From positions 12,590,058 through 12,654,057 of the forward strand of contig OW028575.1 of the NCBI GenBank assembly GCA_932294295.1: DNA of 64,000 nucleotides, given 5' to 3'. A program made the translations under genes and the position numbers. The notes beneath the pieces were generated by a model that saw nothing but the letters and a program-made list of their open reading frames with translations, made no database searches and was not told the DNA's origin. Below, piece by piece: positions 35,787 through 45,790 of this stretch. The DNA is from Alitta virens. Its lineage: Eukaryota > Annelida > Polychaeta > Phyllodocida > Nereididae. Each line of letters begins with the position of its first letter. The first letter of the stretch is position 1.

Positions 35787-37136
35787 ATGGTTCATCGCTT
35801 ATTTAGGCTTGGTCTGTACACAAAGGAATTATTGGCACCCGAAATTGAGGAGCGTCCTGTGCTCATTCCAGCTCCTGACAATCAGAGAAGAATTTTAGGC
35901 AAAGGTCCTCCTGGACTGGTTCGCAGTGCTTCGGATACTGATCTATTCTACTCTACAAGACATTCAACAGCAGAACATGTCGTGATGTGTCTACTTATTG
36001 GGCCAACTGGATCTGGAAAAACGCTTTTGTTAAAAAGGCTCAATAGTATCCTTAGAAAACGTTTGCCAATATATCATATGTCTATGAATGAGGACAATTG
36101 CAAATTTTACTACGTGCTTTAAGCCTATGGAATTGGTTTTGTTCAAATGCAGAAAAAAATACGAAAGTATATATCTAATGCAAGAATCAAAAAGAATATA
36201 AAAAAGTATATTATACTATATATCTCTACTTAGCCAAGTGTATGTATACACATGTACATGTATTTGTAATTTGCTATGATGGTTCTTACAATTTTTTCTC
36301 ATTACTCCTTAATCAAGTACAGCAGCTGCCACTAAAGGAAATTACACAGACTTTAGTGAATCGCCACCAACAGTCCCCACGGTATGTAGCATCTTTATTG
36401 TATATATAGCTATATGTGACAAACCAGGACTATGTCTTTGTGATCTTACATTATTGTGTATTTTTCTGTCTTCAGGTTGGCACTAATCTTGTGACGGTAC
36501 ATTCCACAAAGAAACATGAGATAACAGTCCGCGAACTTGGGGGTGCTATGGCCCCCATATGGCACAATTATTACAGTGATTGCCAGGCACTTATGGTATG
36601 TCTTTTCCTTATAAATGCCTTCTTTGTTGTTAGCACAGAAGTTTCATTTTTCATTAAAAAAAATATTTTTCAGTATGTCGTGGACATGTCCAACCGTACA
36701 CAATTAGCTGGTGCTTGCATTCAACTTTATGAAGTCCTAACAATGCCTTTGCTGCAAGAGACTCCTATTCTGCTAATCCTCAACAAAATGTAAGTGCAAG
36801 ATTCAAGAACTGCATTGTGGATTTCATGAATTTGTACATGCGTCACAGGTTTTACTAGGCAGGTTACATTACATTACATTAAGTTCAGTTTGATTTCATT
36901 TTATGGAACTATCCTGCCCTCTGAGCATTCTGTCATTCAGATTGTACCACTTTTCTTTCAGTGACGTTACAGGCGCTATGACACGTTTAGAGTTTGATCA
37001 AATTGTGCGCATGGAAGAAGTATTGCAACACAGAACCCAAACCTTCACAATTATGGAGGCATCAGCCAGAGATGGAAAGGGTTTGCAAGAAATTGCCAAG
37101 TGGATTCAGGAACACGCTCGCCCACCGCCCTATTAA
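35787..37136 (+). CDS. ARL16: ADP-ribosylation factor-like protein 16 (atypical Arf-like GTPase), complete
   Basis: Five exons: 35787-36045, 36323-36381, 36476-36595, 36674-36789 and 36962-37136 (TAA). They total 729 bp, 242 codons plus stop, with matching phases. The P-loop GPTGSGKT is at residues 72-79. The switch II element is RELGG (125-129), not the canonical WDxGGQ, and this is characteristic of ARL16. The guanine-specificity motif NKID is at 183-186 and SARDG at 219-223. PTVGTNL before RELGG and PIW.NYY after it also match human ARL16. The protein starts 66 residues upstream of the methionine matching the usual human start (M67, MCLLIG), giving an N-terminal extension. An internal start at M67 is possible. 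No amphipathic Arf-type N-terminal glycine is seen. The gene is head-to-head with HGS. Confidence 0.95.
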
Positions 37137-37339
37137 ACATATCATATGATCTTATTAAGCATTATATATTACACTAGTTTTAATATTCTAGTCATACATT
37201 TTCAGTCTCATTTTTGCCAGCCTACAATGGGCTGATCTCATGATATGCTCTTACATAAATGATATGCTCTATACATAAATGTTTCTAAGCATGTGTGTAA
37301 TTATTGGAAGTTTTTAATGCGTTAATAGATTTACTGTTA

Positions 37340-37520
37340 CTTCAAATATTTTGTTTTACTTTCTCATAGTTCTTAACTTTGAGGGAGCAAAGTAGGATGT
37401 TCTCATTGCTTTGTGAAGTCAGCTCACATGACCACAGGTAGATCATACTAGATGTAATAATGAGATAAGGCCTGGAGTCCACACCATTGTTACACTTTTA
37501 CTCCTGGGGGAGTAGCTACA
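37340..37520 (+). repeat. Duplicated segment A, copy 1 (near ARL16 3' end)
   Basis: It contains 'ttctcatagttcttaac', 'gggagcaaagtaggatgtt', 'cattgctttgtgaagtcagctcacatgaccac' and a SINE-B tail. The same order recurs at 39040-39240. It probably lies within or just beyond the ARL16 3' UTR. Confidence 0.8.
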
Positions 37521-37770
37521 AGTCCCCTGTCCATAGGACAGGGTTACAAGGTCCTGGATGAAAAAATATTGACTTTTTTGCTTGAGTGGGAACTAGCCTT
37601 TTAGTAAACGTTTGTCACACAACATACACCCACTGTAGCGTTAGACATACCTTTTTTCTATTGTGTCGCGCTCAGATATGGTTGATTTCTTCCAATATTA
37701 ATCGATTTCTGTGCCATTTTCGAATTCACATTTCGGTAAACAAAGCTTGAAGCATGGCCGCCTAGTTCCG

Positions 37771-37998
37771 AAAAACTCACAAGAGGGCTCTGGCGATGTT
37801 TCAACGCCCCTAGTGGCACACAGAATAGCGCTGGAAAGTCCGTAGTTTTCTCAATTTCACAATTAAAATATTTTAATAAACTATTCCACACGATTCCACT
37901 GTTCTATGGGTCTAATGAAGCTAAATTATTAGATATTTATCTGCACCATTGCACCTGGGTGGCGCTGTGATGTCGCCGGAGCCCTCTAGTGAGTTTTA
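37771..37998. mobile_element. Foldback element with AAAACTCAC.AGAGGGCTC ends
   Basis: The left arm 37771-37798 and right arm 37968-37998 are inverted copies with a few mismatches, enclosing about 170 bp of AT-rich DNA. It lies in the part of the first duplicate that has no counterpart in the second. Probably a MITE; no clear target-site duplication. Confidence 0.55.
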
Positions 37999-38572
37999 GT
38001 GTAAGTAGACATCAATAACATGGTCGATTCGTCACAGCACGATTCGTCTTCGTAAAAACTGGACGGTTCATCACTCAAAAAAAGGTCGGTTCTTCACCGG
38101 CAGTTAACATATTTTATATAATAGCAGTGACCATACACTGTGTACCGGCCAAATCAACCAATTTCGGATGACAAATCGACCAAATTCGGGTGACGAACAG
38201 ACCAGTTTTCATTGGGTTCAATCAGGCAATGACGAATCGACCTGCTACATGTGAAAGCATGAACCAAGCGAACGTGAATTTTGAAAATGCTCTTAAAAAG
38301 GATGTTTCCAGTGGCTTTTTCAGTAAAATCTGCGTGAAAGTAGTAAACGGAGTAGTAATCCTGTACATAACAACAAAATAAGGTATGCTAACGTGTTTAT
38401 TGAGAAAAATGTGTCGTAATTTTGAGCTCCCATGAATTCCTACAGCAGGCGTTCCGACCCTACATCGCATCTAATGCAATGTAGGTCGGTTCTGGCTACT
38501 GGGGAGTAAAATCAATTGCAGCTGGTTATGGGCAAGAGATCAGAATTTTCCATGATTATTGATATCAGCGCC

Positions 38573-38598
38573 GGGGGGGGGGGGGGGGGGGGCGGGGT
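38573..38598 (+). repeat. Poly(G) tract
   Basis: About 20 G followed by CGGGG, at the left edge of duplicated segment B copy 1. Confidence 0.93.
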
Positions 38599-38599
38599 G

Positions 38600-38733
38600 G
38601 TTATCCACCACTTGCAATACCTTTAAAAGCAGGTCTCATATCATCTCAGGCATTTGCACTAGCTATTGCACTAGGTGGCACTGTTGATACCCATTTGGTG
38701 CTGCCACCTATTCTGTACTAAATTACATTAATA
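38600..38733 (+). repeat. Duplicated segment B, copy 1
   Basis: It contains 'atccaccacttgcaatac', 'gcaggtctcatatcatctcagg', 'catttgcactagctattgcac' and 'aggtggcactgttgataccc'. It matches 39280-39490 apart from the SINE-A insertion there. Confidence 0.82.
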
Positions 38734-38740
38734 TATACCA

Positions 38741-39032
38741 TATTATCTTGGAAGCCGGGTCTACAATAGAGGCCGGTCTTGAATAGAGGCCAGGTTGTAG
38801 GCAGCAAAATAATAAATGCCGGACTTGAATACAGGCTGGGCCATAAGTTGACTTGGGGTCACTGAGGGCACTTCGCTAATAGCCTCCTAGGCCCTGAATG
38901 AATGTCCATAATCTGACACTCCTGCCACTTCAGTTTTAATAAATTAATAGACGCCAGTCTCAATTAGAAGCCGGTCCAAAGTCTCCCTCCAAAAAAAAAT
39001 ATAGGCCCCGGCTTCCAGAGAAAATACAGAAT
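38741..39032. mobile_element. MITE-like element with GGAAGCCGGG terminal inverted repeats
   Basis: The left end contains TCTTGGAAGCCGGG (38746-38759) and the right end the inverse CCCCGGCTTCCAGAG. Internal 'aatagaggccggtcttgaatagaggcc' repeats and their inverted forms near the right end give a subterminal-repeat structure. About 290 bp and non-coding. Confidence 0.6.
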
Positions 39033-39039
39033 TTACTTT

Positions 39040-39240
39040 TATTGTTACTTCAATTACAGCTATTTTGTTTTATTTTCTCATAGTTCTTAAAACTTCAAGG
39101 GAGCAAGTAGGATGTTTTCATTGCTTTGTGGAGTCAGCTCACATGACCACGTACAGGTTGACCATACCAGATGTTATGAGATAAGGCTTGGAGTCCACAC
39201 TACTGGGGGAGGTCTTCCACTTGCCAAGCATAGCTAGACT
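39040..39240 (+). repeat. Duplicated segment A, copy 2
   Basis: Copy of 37340-37520 with point differences and small indels. Both copies carry the same SINE-B fragment, so the SINE was there before the duplication. Confidence 0.8.
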
Positions 39241-39279
39241 TATATATATTAAATAAAATCAATATAAGCACAACTGCAG

Positions 39280-39490
39280 GTGAATCCACCACTTTCCAAT
39301 ACATTTAAATGCAGGTCTCATATCATCTCAGAGAGAGAGTCCTAATTAGCCCATCAGGACGTAAAGCCCTAATCCACCACCACCACATCACCTCAGGCAT
39401 TTGCACTAGCTATTGCGTAAAACTGCACTAGGTGGCACTGTTGATACCCATTGGTGCTGCCACCTATTCTGTACTAACTAAATTACATCA
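39280..39490 (+). repeat. Duplicated segment B, copy 2 (with SINE insertion)
   Basis: Copy of 38600-38733 interrupted by the 55-bp SINE-A fragment and its target duplication, with a small extra 'gcgtaaaact' insertion. Confidence 0.82.
39332..39386 (+). mobile_element. SINE-A 3' fragment inserted in a duplicated segment
   Basis: A 55-bp insert (GTCCTAATTAGCCC, then 'ggacgtaaagccctaatc' and a CCA-repeat tail) is flanked by ATCATCTCAG (39322-39331) and ATCACCTCAG (39387-39396). The paralogous segment at about 38630-38660 has a single uninterrupted copy of the target. Confidence 0.85.
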
Positions 39491-40817
39491 AACATGGAAC
39501 ACCGAACAAAGTAATATATATCTACTTTTTATTTATGTAAAATATCAATATTAAAAGAGCAGTGCCCAACATAGTGAGACTAGAGTGTAAAAACTATAAA
39601 TAAATTCATGTTTGAACACCAGAAATATTGCCTGTTGGTCATCTTTGAAGATTAAACTTTCAAAATTTTTCACAATTCTAACAGTCCTACTGAAATTCTG
39701 AGAAGGCAAGAAACCAAATGAATAGAACTAGCTAACTTTCAGATACAAGTTACTAAGGCAAACAGTATATGTACATAATGAATAAGCCAACTACATTAAA
39801 TATCATACAAAAAGATTATAAAATATTGACCTAAAGAAAATAGAGATGAAGTGATAAATTTACAAAAAGTCCAAGAAAGTCAATTTACATGTAGAAAAGT
39901 CAGTGCAGGTTATCAGAAAATGTACCTTGATATTAAAATCTATAAAAGTGGTGCACCATTTATCAGTTAACTGGGTCAATAATTGAGAAACCTCTTTATA
40001 AAGACCCATAATACCATGTGAACAAGCATAAATAGCATATACCTAACATATACAGGTACAATAACATGACTTCTTAATCAAATATCAATGTATAAATGAC
40101 AATGTTCTCAAGATAACACTGTCAAACTTTCACTTGATTCACATTTGGGCTTCAACTTATCAGCCCGAGGAAATGGAAATAACTCCTTATACCTAAAATC
40201 CATTGGCAGTGATTCATGCAAAAACATTGAGTACATGAGATATCAATATCAAATGCATTATTTTGATTGTAAGAAACATAAATTCACATGCATTTCTTTC
40301 AGTACAATCTGCCAAAAAGGCCATGCTTAAGAGCTAAGATTTACACATTCATTGGTGATTAAAATTATCCTGTCAGTAAACAGCTAAGGTGAAATGTTTT
40401 CAAATTCACCAATGTGCATTTACACAGTGTTTCTTTTACACAGATTTATTTCCCAAATTTTCACTGCAAAAAAGTCACCGTAATCCTGATTCCTGAGGGC
40501 ACCAAGGATTCAAGTTTTGTTCATTTGTGCTCTGACATGATTTAATTGCACTTTAAATATATCTTAAAACAATGTAAAAGTCATGAAAAAATTGCATGAT
40601 GGAGTTAAAAAAACAGATTTTGAAGTATCAAAATACTGCAAACAGTAGCAAAATACAAGCTTTAAAATAGAATCAATTTCAAGTTTGTGAACAATTTTCT
40701 TGAAATTCCTAGTTACTGACATTTTTCTTTGAAGGTCACTTAAGTCCTCAGGTTTAAGGTAGAGTGTTGCACTCAGTCAAGAATGGATGATATGCCATTT
40801 GCTATTTAATGATCGAC

Positions 40818-41106
40818 TCATACAAGAATGAAAGACAATTCGTTGTCCGGATCGCAGGAGCATTCTTCGTGCTTGGTCTTCATCACCCATTTGCCGTGGC
40901 ATCCTGGAATGGTGAAAGCGTCCCATCGTGTCTCCTGCAAATACACTCCGTGTCCTTTGCATCGAACTCCCAACTTGTGCTTCATGGCGAAACCCTGGCA
41001 CTCTACACAAACTGTGGTTCCCTTGGTCAACTGACGACTCCACTGATGAGACTTCGCGGCTGTGCAAGCGTGGCTGCTTCTGCTCACCTCAAATCGTGCA
41101 CAATAT
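40818..41106 (-). CDS. SBSPON: SBSPON (RPE-spondin)-like protein, last coding exon only
   Basis: This is a 3'-terminal exon. The acceptor (TTTTGCAG) is just above 41106; one base completes a split codon, then 95 codons run to TGA at 40818-40820. It encodes YCARFEV, GTTVCVECQGFAM, VRCKGHG, RWDAFTIPGCHGKW and ECSCDPDNELSFILV. These line up in order and spacing with the C-terminal cysteine-rich domain of human SBSPON (YCMEF, GYTVCVDCQPPAM, LRCSGDG, HWQAIGNPRCQGTW, QCSC...SFIFI). SBSPON is a secreted matrix protein with a somatomedin-B and a thrombospondin type-1 domain upstream. Those exons should lie above 41106 but I could not recognise them up to 64000. A minus-strand AATAAA (40445-40450), about 370 bp past the stop, could serve as its polyadenylation signal. 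Confidence 0.82.
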
Positions 41107-41665
41107 CTGCAAAATACAATAAAAGGCGTTATGATCATTGCCAGACAACAATGTTGCATCTTATTTGACCAACGACAATAGCATTTGTCATTGGCTCAAA
41201 AGGTGACATCTGGAAATATAATTTATTCAAAATGCAAGACCTGAAAGGCATAATTAAATGAACACTGCATGCTTAACCTCAAACTTGAAATTATTCTTAA
41301 ATAGGATAAAGACAATGGAGATCATCATAAGAAATTTGACATCAGCATCCAGTGGACCGCTCAATTAAGTTATCAAAATGCACTAATCCTACCACAACAG
41401 AAAGCTAAAAGGGCAGTTATAGTGAGTCATTGACTCATTGTGACAAATTGTGACAATGCCAGCAAGCAATGAGCAAGTGGCTGTGACAATATTCTCACTG
41501 ATGTCTCACCTCGACCTCAGTTCAATCAATCACCCTGGGGTCAACTGTCACTTTTCACACTTAACCTTCCTAATTAGCTGTGACATTGGACAACTGGACA
41601 ATTTCAGAATATCTCATGCCTGGAAGGACAGGCGCAAGGTCAGGCTGGAGTGTGTTATGCCAAGG

Positions 41666-41852
41666 TGGGTGGATTAGGGCTATATGTCCTGTATTTCTGC
41701 ACCTATTGGGCTAATTAGGACAGGCAGGAACCATGGCAATGAGATGAAGGATGAAACAGCCATCCAACTTACGTTCGACCGGGAATTGAATCTGGGACCC
41801 AGTGGTTGGAAGCCCAGCACACTACCTTTGAGCTAGGCCCCCACCATCGAGC
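41666..41852 (-). mobile_element. SINE-A, essentially full-length tRNA-derived copy
   Basis: It is flanked by TATGCCAAGG (41656-41665) and TACGCCAAGG (41853-41862), a 10-bp duplication with one mismatch. The minus strand reads a tRNA-like head: A-box-like CCTAGCTCAAAGG, anticodon-loop CTTCCAA, and B-box-like AGATTCAATTCC. The shared body and a short CCACCC tail follow. It is the best reference copy in the window. Confidence 0.85.
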
Positions 41853-42012
41853 TACGCCAAGGGCCTGGCATGTTGGGGTGGCCACATATAATGTACTTTC
41901 ACAAAATGCATCAAAGATCTTAAAAAAAGACCAGCTGTAGGCCCACATTTCCACTATTTCTGTAGTAAATCTGCTCAAAAGCGTACAGAACTGAACTTAA
42001 TCACTCTTCATG

Positions 42013-42195
42013 AGCTACATCCCAGCTGGATGTTGATCGCATGAGACGTTAAAATGGAGGTGCCTTGTACTCTGTGTCTATGCTGAGGCAACTAAAAGAC
42101 CCCACCCATGGCGTAAATGTGTAACATGGTGTGGACTCCAAGCATCATCATCTCATCATTATATCTGCAGCTGGTCATATAAGCTGACTAAGCTT
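42013..42195 (+). mobile_element. SINE-B partial copy
   Basis: It contains CATCCCAGCTGGATGTTG, 'gccttgtactctgtgtctatgctgaggcaa', 'gtaacatggtgtggactcc' and 'catctcatcattatatctg'. The tRNA head is missing. Confidence 0.7.
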
Positions 42196-42494
42196 CAGAC
42201 CCAGTAGCAAGGAGACATTGAAACATTGAAGAAACATCCACATTATAACTTGAACAACGTTATTTGCATCTCTACCCCATTTATCATTGTTTATAATAAA
42301 AAGTAAGGCATGAGAAAGCCGACACTGTATAGACTATCAAAAGAAGTAAATTACTTAAAGCCACTGAAAAGGTTACACATTCAGAGGTTACAATGAGTCT
42401 GTAGTTTAAACCAGTCTACCATGAGACCATGGAGCCATGAAGAGACATAGAAGACACAATCCCACCCTAAACACTTTATTTTTTTTTAGCTAGA

Positions 42495-42596
42495 CAGAGT
42501 TTTGCAGATCTGGGCATTGTGAATATGCCAAGAATCTTGAAGTCCTACAAAGACCCATTAAGTGCTGACATATTCTCAGCTGCAGACTTTGCAAAG
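42495..42596 (+). other. Weak candidate exon, unknown protein
   Basis: A poly-T tract ending in AG is followed by an open stretch ending at a GTGAGT donor (AAA|GTGAGT). One frame reads QSFADLGIVNMPRILKSYKD, then PLSADIFSAADFA. The signals are good, but 34 open codons can occur by chance and no family is recognised. Confidence 0.22.
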
Positions 42597-44398
42597 TGAG
42601 TGAAAAACTTAAAAAAGGACATTTGCAAAAATAAAAAGATTTCATGTGAGTATATATGTGAGTATATGTGATGTGTGAGCAGTGCTCACTTCACACAAGT
42701 ACTTTTGTCTGAGTAATCGAGGTGGAAACCTCAGTTTACATGTGTTCACTGGCATATGTAGTGTCTAACACAAAACACAGAGCCCACCTTTCAAGTATGA
42801 TTTACACTGAAGCTTCCCTGGACGATATGATGCTTCCATAACACTTTGAAAAACGACATTATATCTTTGATTTATATACTTTAAATGTAATAGAGGGAGT
42901 TCTTTTGTTAAGGATGCAATCATTTTAAGTGATGGATTATTTAGAACCCCTACATGTGTGTTGTTGCAAGCCTGTTTTCACCTGAGTTAATTGAAACCTC
43001 TCAAAATGTGTGAAGATAAAAAGTACATCACAAAAGCATCCACAGTTCATAAACTACTATAAGAACCAGAAAAACTTGAAATTGAAAGGAGGCAAAATGC
43101 TTTCTTTTAAACACTGACATAAAATTAATAGTTTCCACAAAAATGATCTTTTCATACATATATATTACAACTTACGAGGGCATCCAAATTATTCCTTCCC
43201 ATTGAAAAAAAAGATATAAAAAAAAGTGAAAAGTAAATTTATTATTTATTTTGGCAAGAACACAAACCAGTATTATTCAGACTCACAATAACTACCGGGG
43301 AACAGATCTTTCATTTTCTTTTGACTGAAAACATGTGACCCTAGATTGTCAGCTCCAACTTCATATGAACATGTCTCCAAATTAATTAATAGTATATATT
43401 AGTATATTAGATGAATCCTTTCATAAACTTTAAGAATTGAATTTAAACAAGTACTAATTCAGTAAAGGATCAATAGACAGAAAGAGCAGCAAAGCACACG
43501 TCAATGTGATTTAATCTCATAACTGGTCATCTCATCATTACATCTACCACAAGGATGTGCTGGCCAGACATACACCTTTCTAAGCATATATACACTAACG
43601 GCAAAGACCTTCGATGATACTTGGTATCATATATGCTCCTTCCCCAGGGCCAGAACAACCTTTCTTTTTGTTGAAATCCTTCACCAGGAAAAAACAAGGT
43701 TTACTGGGTTACAGTTTCAACAGTACTCACCCCTTCCCACTTATCTTTTTGCCCTTCTCAAAATCAGTCTTTGTTCTATGTGATGACTAACAAAGGCAAC
43801 AGTGAACTTGCAAGGGTTTCATCCTCAACCAAAAAAGTGGGGTGAGGATTAAGCACTTGTGAAACTCCTATGAAAAAGGAAGAACAGCAAAAAGTGAAAA
43901 AAGACTTAACAATTGCTGATGTAAGCGAAAGTGGCTTCCAAGGAAAAGAACAAAATGTTAGACCGAAACATCTGTTGATAACCTGAAGAAGTCATTGACT
44001 CGTCTGATATTTCGAACTAGCGCATACTGACACCTGATGTAAGAAATGAGACACAAAAGTTTACAGACAACCAAAGTTCTTAGAAAAACATAACGAGTGA
44101 GCAATGGCTAAAGTGAAGAGACTAAAGCTTTCATTTCCCCTTGTTGTCCATTGGCTTGTCGTCTGCATTCGGACTGCCTAGTGCTGACACCTGATGTGAG
44201 AAACATGAGCATGAAAGTATGAGGAGCAAGTTTAGGCTCATAGTTGAAAAATCATTCGTTAACTTTCGGAAGTCGTCGACTCATCGTCTGCTTTTTCGGA
44301 CGAGCAACTAGTGCTGACACCTGATGTAAGAAACGCGAGCACCTGTCTTAAGGGAGGTTGTGTTGACTTTCATCTCAGGTTGCCAGGGCTGTTAAAAT

Positions 44399-44510
44399 AC
44401 CTGGCTTGACTGGGCTGATTGACAATGTGCTAGAGGATGTAAACAAACGTCATGGAGCAGTTGGCAGGTTGGCAGGAGAAAGAAATTGGGTGTCATTCAT
44501 CTGACTTGAC
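44399..44510 (+). other. Weak candidate terminal exon, unknown protein
   Basis: After an AG at 44397-44398, a frame reads AVKIPGLTGLIDNVLEDVNK, then RHGAVGR..., and runs to a TGA. Its phase fits the candidate exon at 42495-42596. No family is recognised; it may be chance. Confidence 0.2.
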
Positions 44511-45740
44511 CTTGCTTCCAGTTGGCTACATGTGCTGAGAAAGAGAGAAGTGAAAGAAAGAAGTAAACATAGTGATACAAAACAAAGAAAGCAGAAAAAG
44601 AAACTGAACTGAAGAATGTGAAGGAAGCACGAAGAGATGCTTCTATATATAGGTCCAGACATGATATCATGGATATCATGGATAATAATAAAAGAAGTAA
44701 GCAGGAAGGAAGGAAGGAAGACAGATAGACAGATAAGATAGATAGAAGATGAAATCTTTGAAAAGGCACTCTCACAACCTGTCGTTAGGACCTGGAAACA
44801 GTGAACCCAGAAAAAATGACACCTGTGAGAAGAGGGTTGCAAAGAAGATCAGGGTTGGTAAAAAACACCACAACAACAAAGACTTAGACCTATCTGAGAA
44901 TCAAGAAAAAAAACCAGTAGAAGAAAAAAGTCAAGTGGGTTGTGTTAGATCTGCTTAATATGTTGACACTTAATTCCAAAACACACTATCAATCTTGAGG
45001 TGTCTGTCAATGCAGTGACAAGTGGGGGTAAAAGGTGTACTGTGGAAGCCCACAAGTAAGACCATGGAAAAGACCGAATATATCGAGGCCACAATTAAAG
45101 ATCATTAGATGTGAAGACCACTTCAATTTCATGAAATTTCCCAAGTTCCAGAATTAGGAATACACTAATGTTAAGTAAGATCACTTTAGTGGTTCTCAAA
45201 GATGGTGTCACAGCACTACCCTTGTTTGGGTGCCACATAAATTAAAGGCAACAGGGAAAAATGATGCAAACCTTCAGGTCTATTTCTGACACTTGAGGCC
45301 TCTAAATATATGGTTTCAATCACTTGCCAGTGGTTTGATAAAAAGTGAAAAAAGGCAGAAAAAAAAGTAAGAAAAAGCTCTAAAGTGCACAAATACTGGT
45401 TTAGTCATTTAAGAGACTCCCTAGGTTAAAGGCATTGTCAGAAGTTGGTCAATTATTCTGCTGGAACAGACATATTTAAAGCACCAGTGAAAGGTATCAA
45501 ATCTTCAAAGAGCATATTGTGTACTTTTTCTGCAAGAAGGGAAAAGGTCATCATGCCCCAGTGGACCTGGTGTCTTTTTACTCGGAGAGTTGAAAATCTT
45601 TGCCACAAAGAAGTCACTAAACAGATGCATATTGGGAAGCAAACTAAACGTATAATCTTACAAATTTAACGAATATTTTAGTAAGGTTTAGTAAGAAATT
45701 CAGTGTCAGATTTTCATGTCCATGGCAAAGGAACCACCTA

Positions 45741-45743
45741 GAT

Positions 45744-45786
<43 letters not shown>
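45741..45786 (+). repeat. (TA)n microsatellite
   Basis: About 22 TA dinucleotides flanked by GATA units. Confidence 0.95.

Positions 45787-45790
<4 letters not shown>

Larger units (their letters stand above)
37137..40817. other. Spacer between ARL16 and the SBSPON-like exon
   Basis: It holds the two duplicated segment pairs, the foldback at 37771, the GGAAGCCGGG MITE, a poly(G) tract, and about 1.3 kb of plain AT-rich DNA (39500-40817) that should include the SBSPON-like 3' UTR. No coding exons are recognised. Confidence 0.7.

Noticed and set aside
41666..41852. A functional tRNA-Gly-like gene
   Set aside because: The B box and stems are degenerate, and the unit is part of a longer retroposon flanked by a target duplication.
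43600..43720. Minus-strand peptide KGCSGPGEGAYMIPSI as an SBSPON middle exon
   Set aside because: The likeness to the post-TSP1 segment is only a few residues and there are no convincing splice sites.
44450..44842. 130-codon minus-strand frame rich in Phe, Ser and Leu
   Set aside because: It arises from the purine-rich GAAA/AAGG tract on the opposite strand; low complexity.
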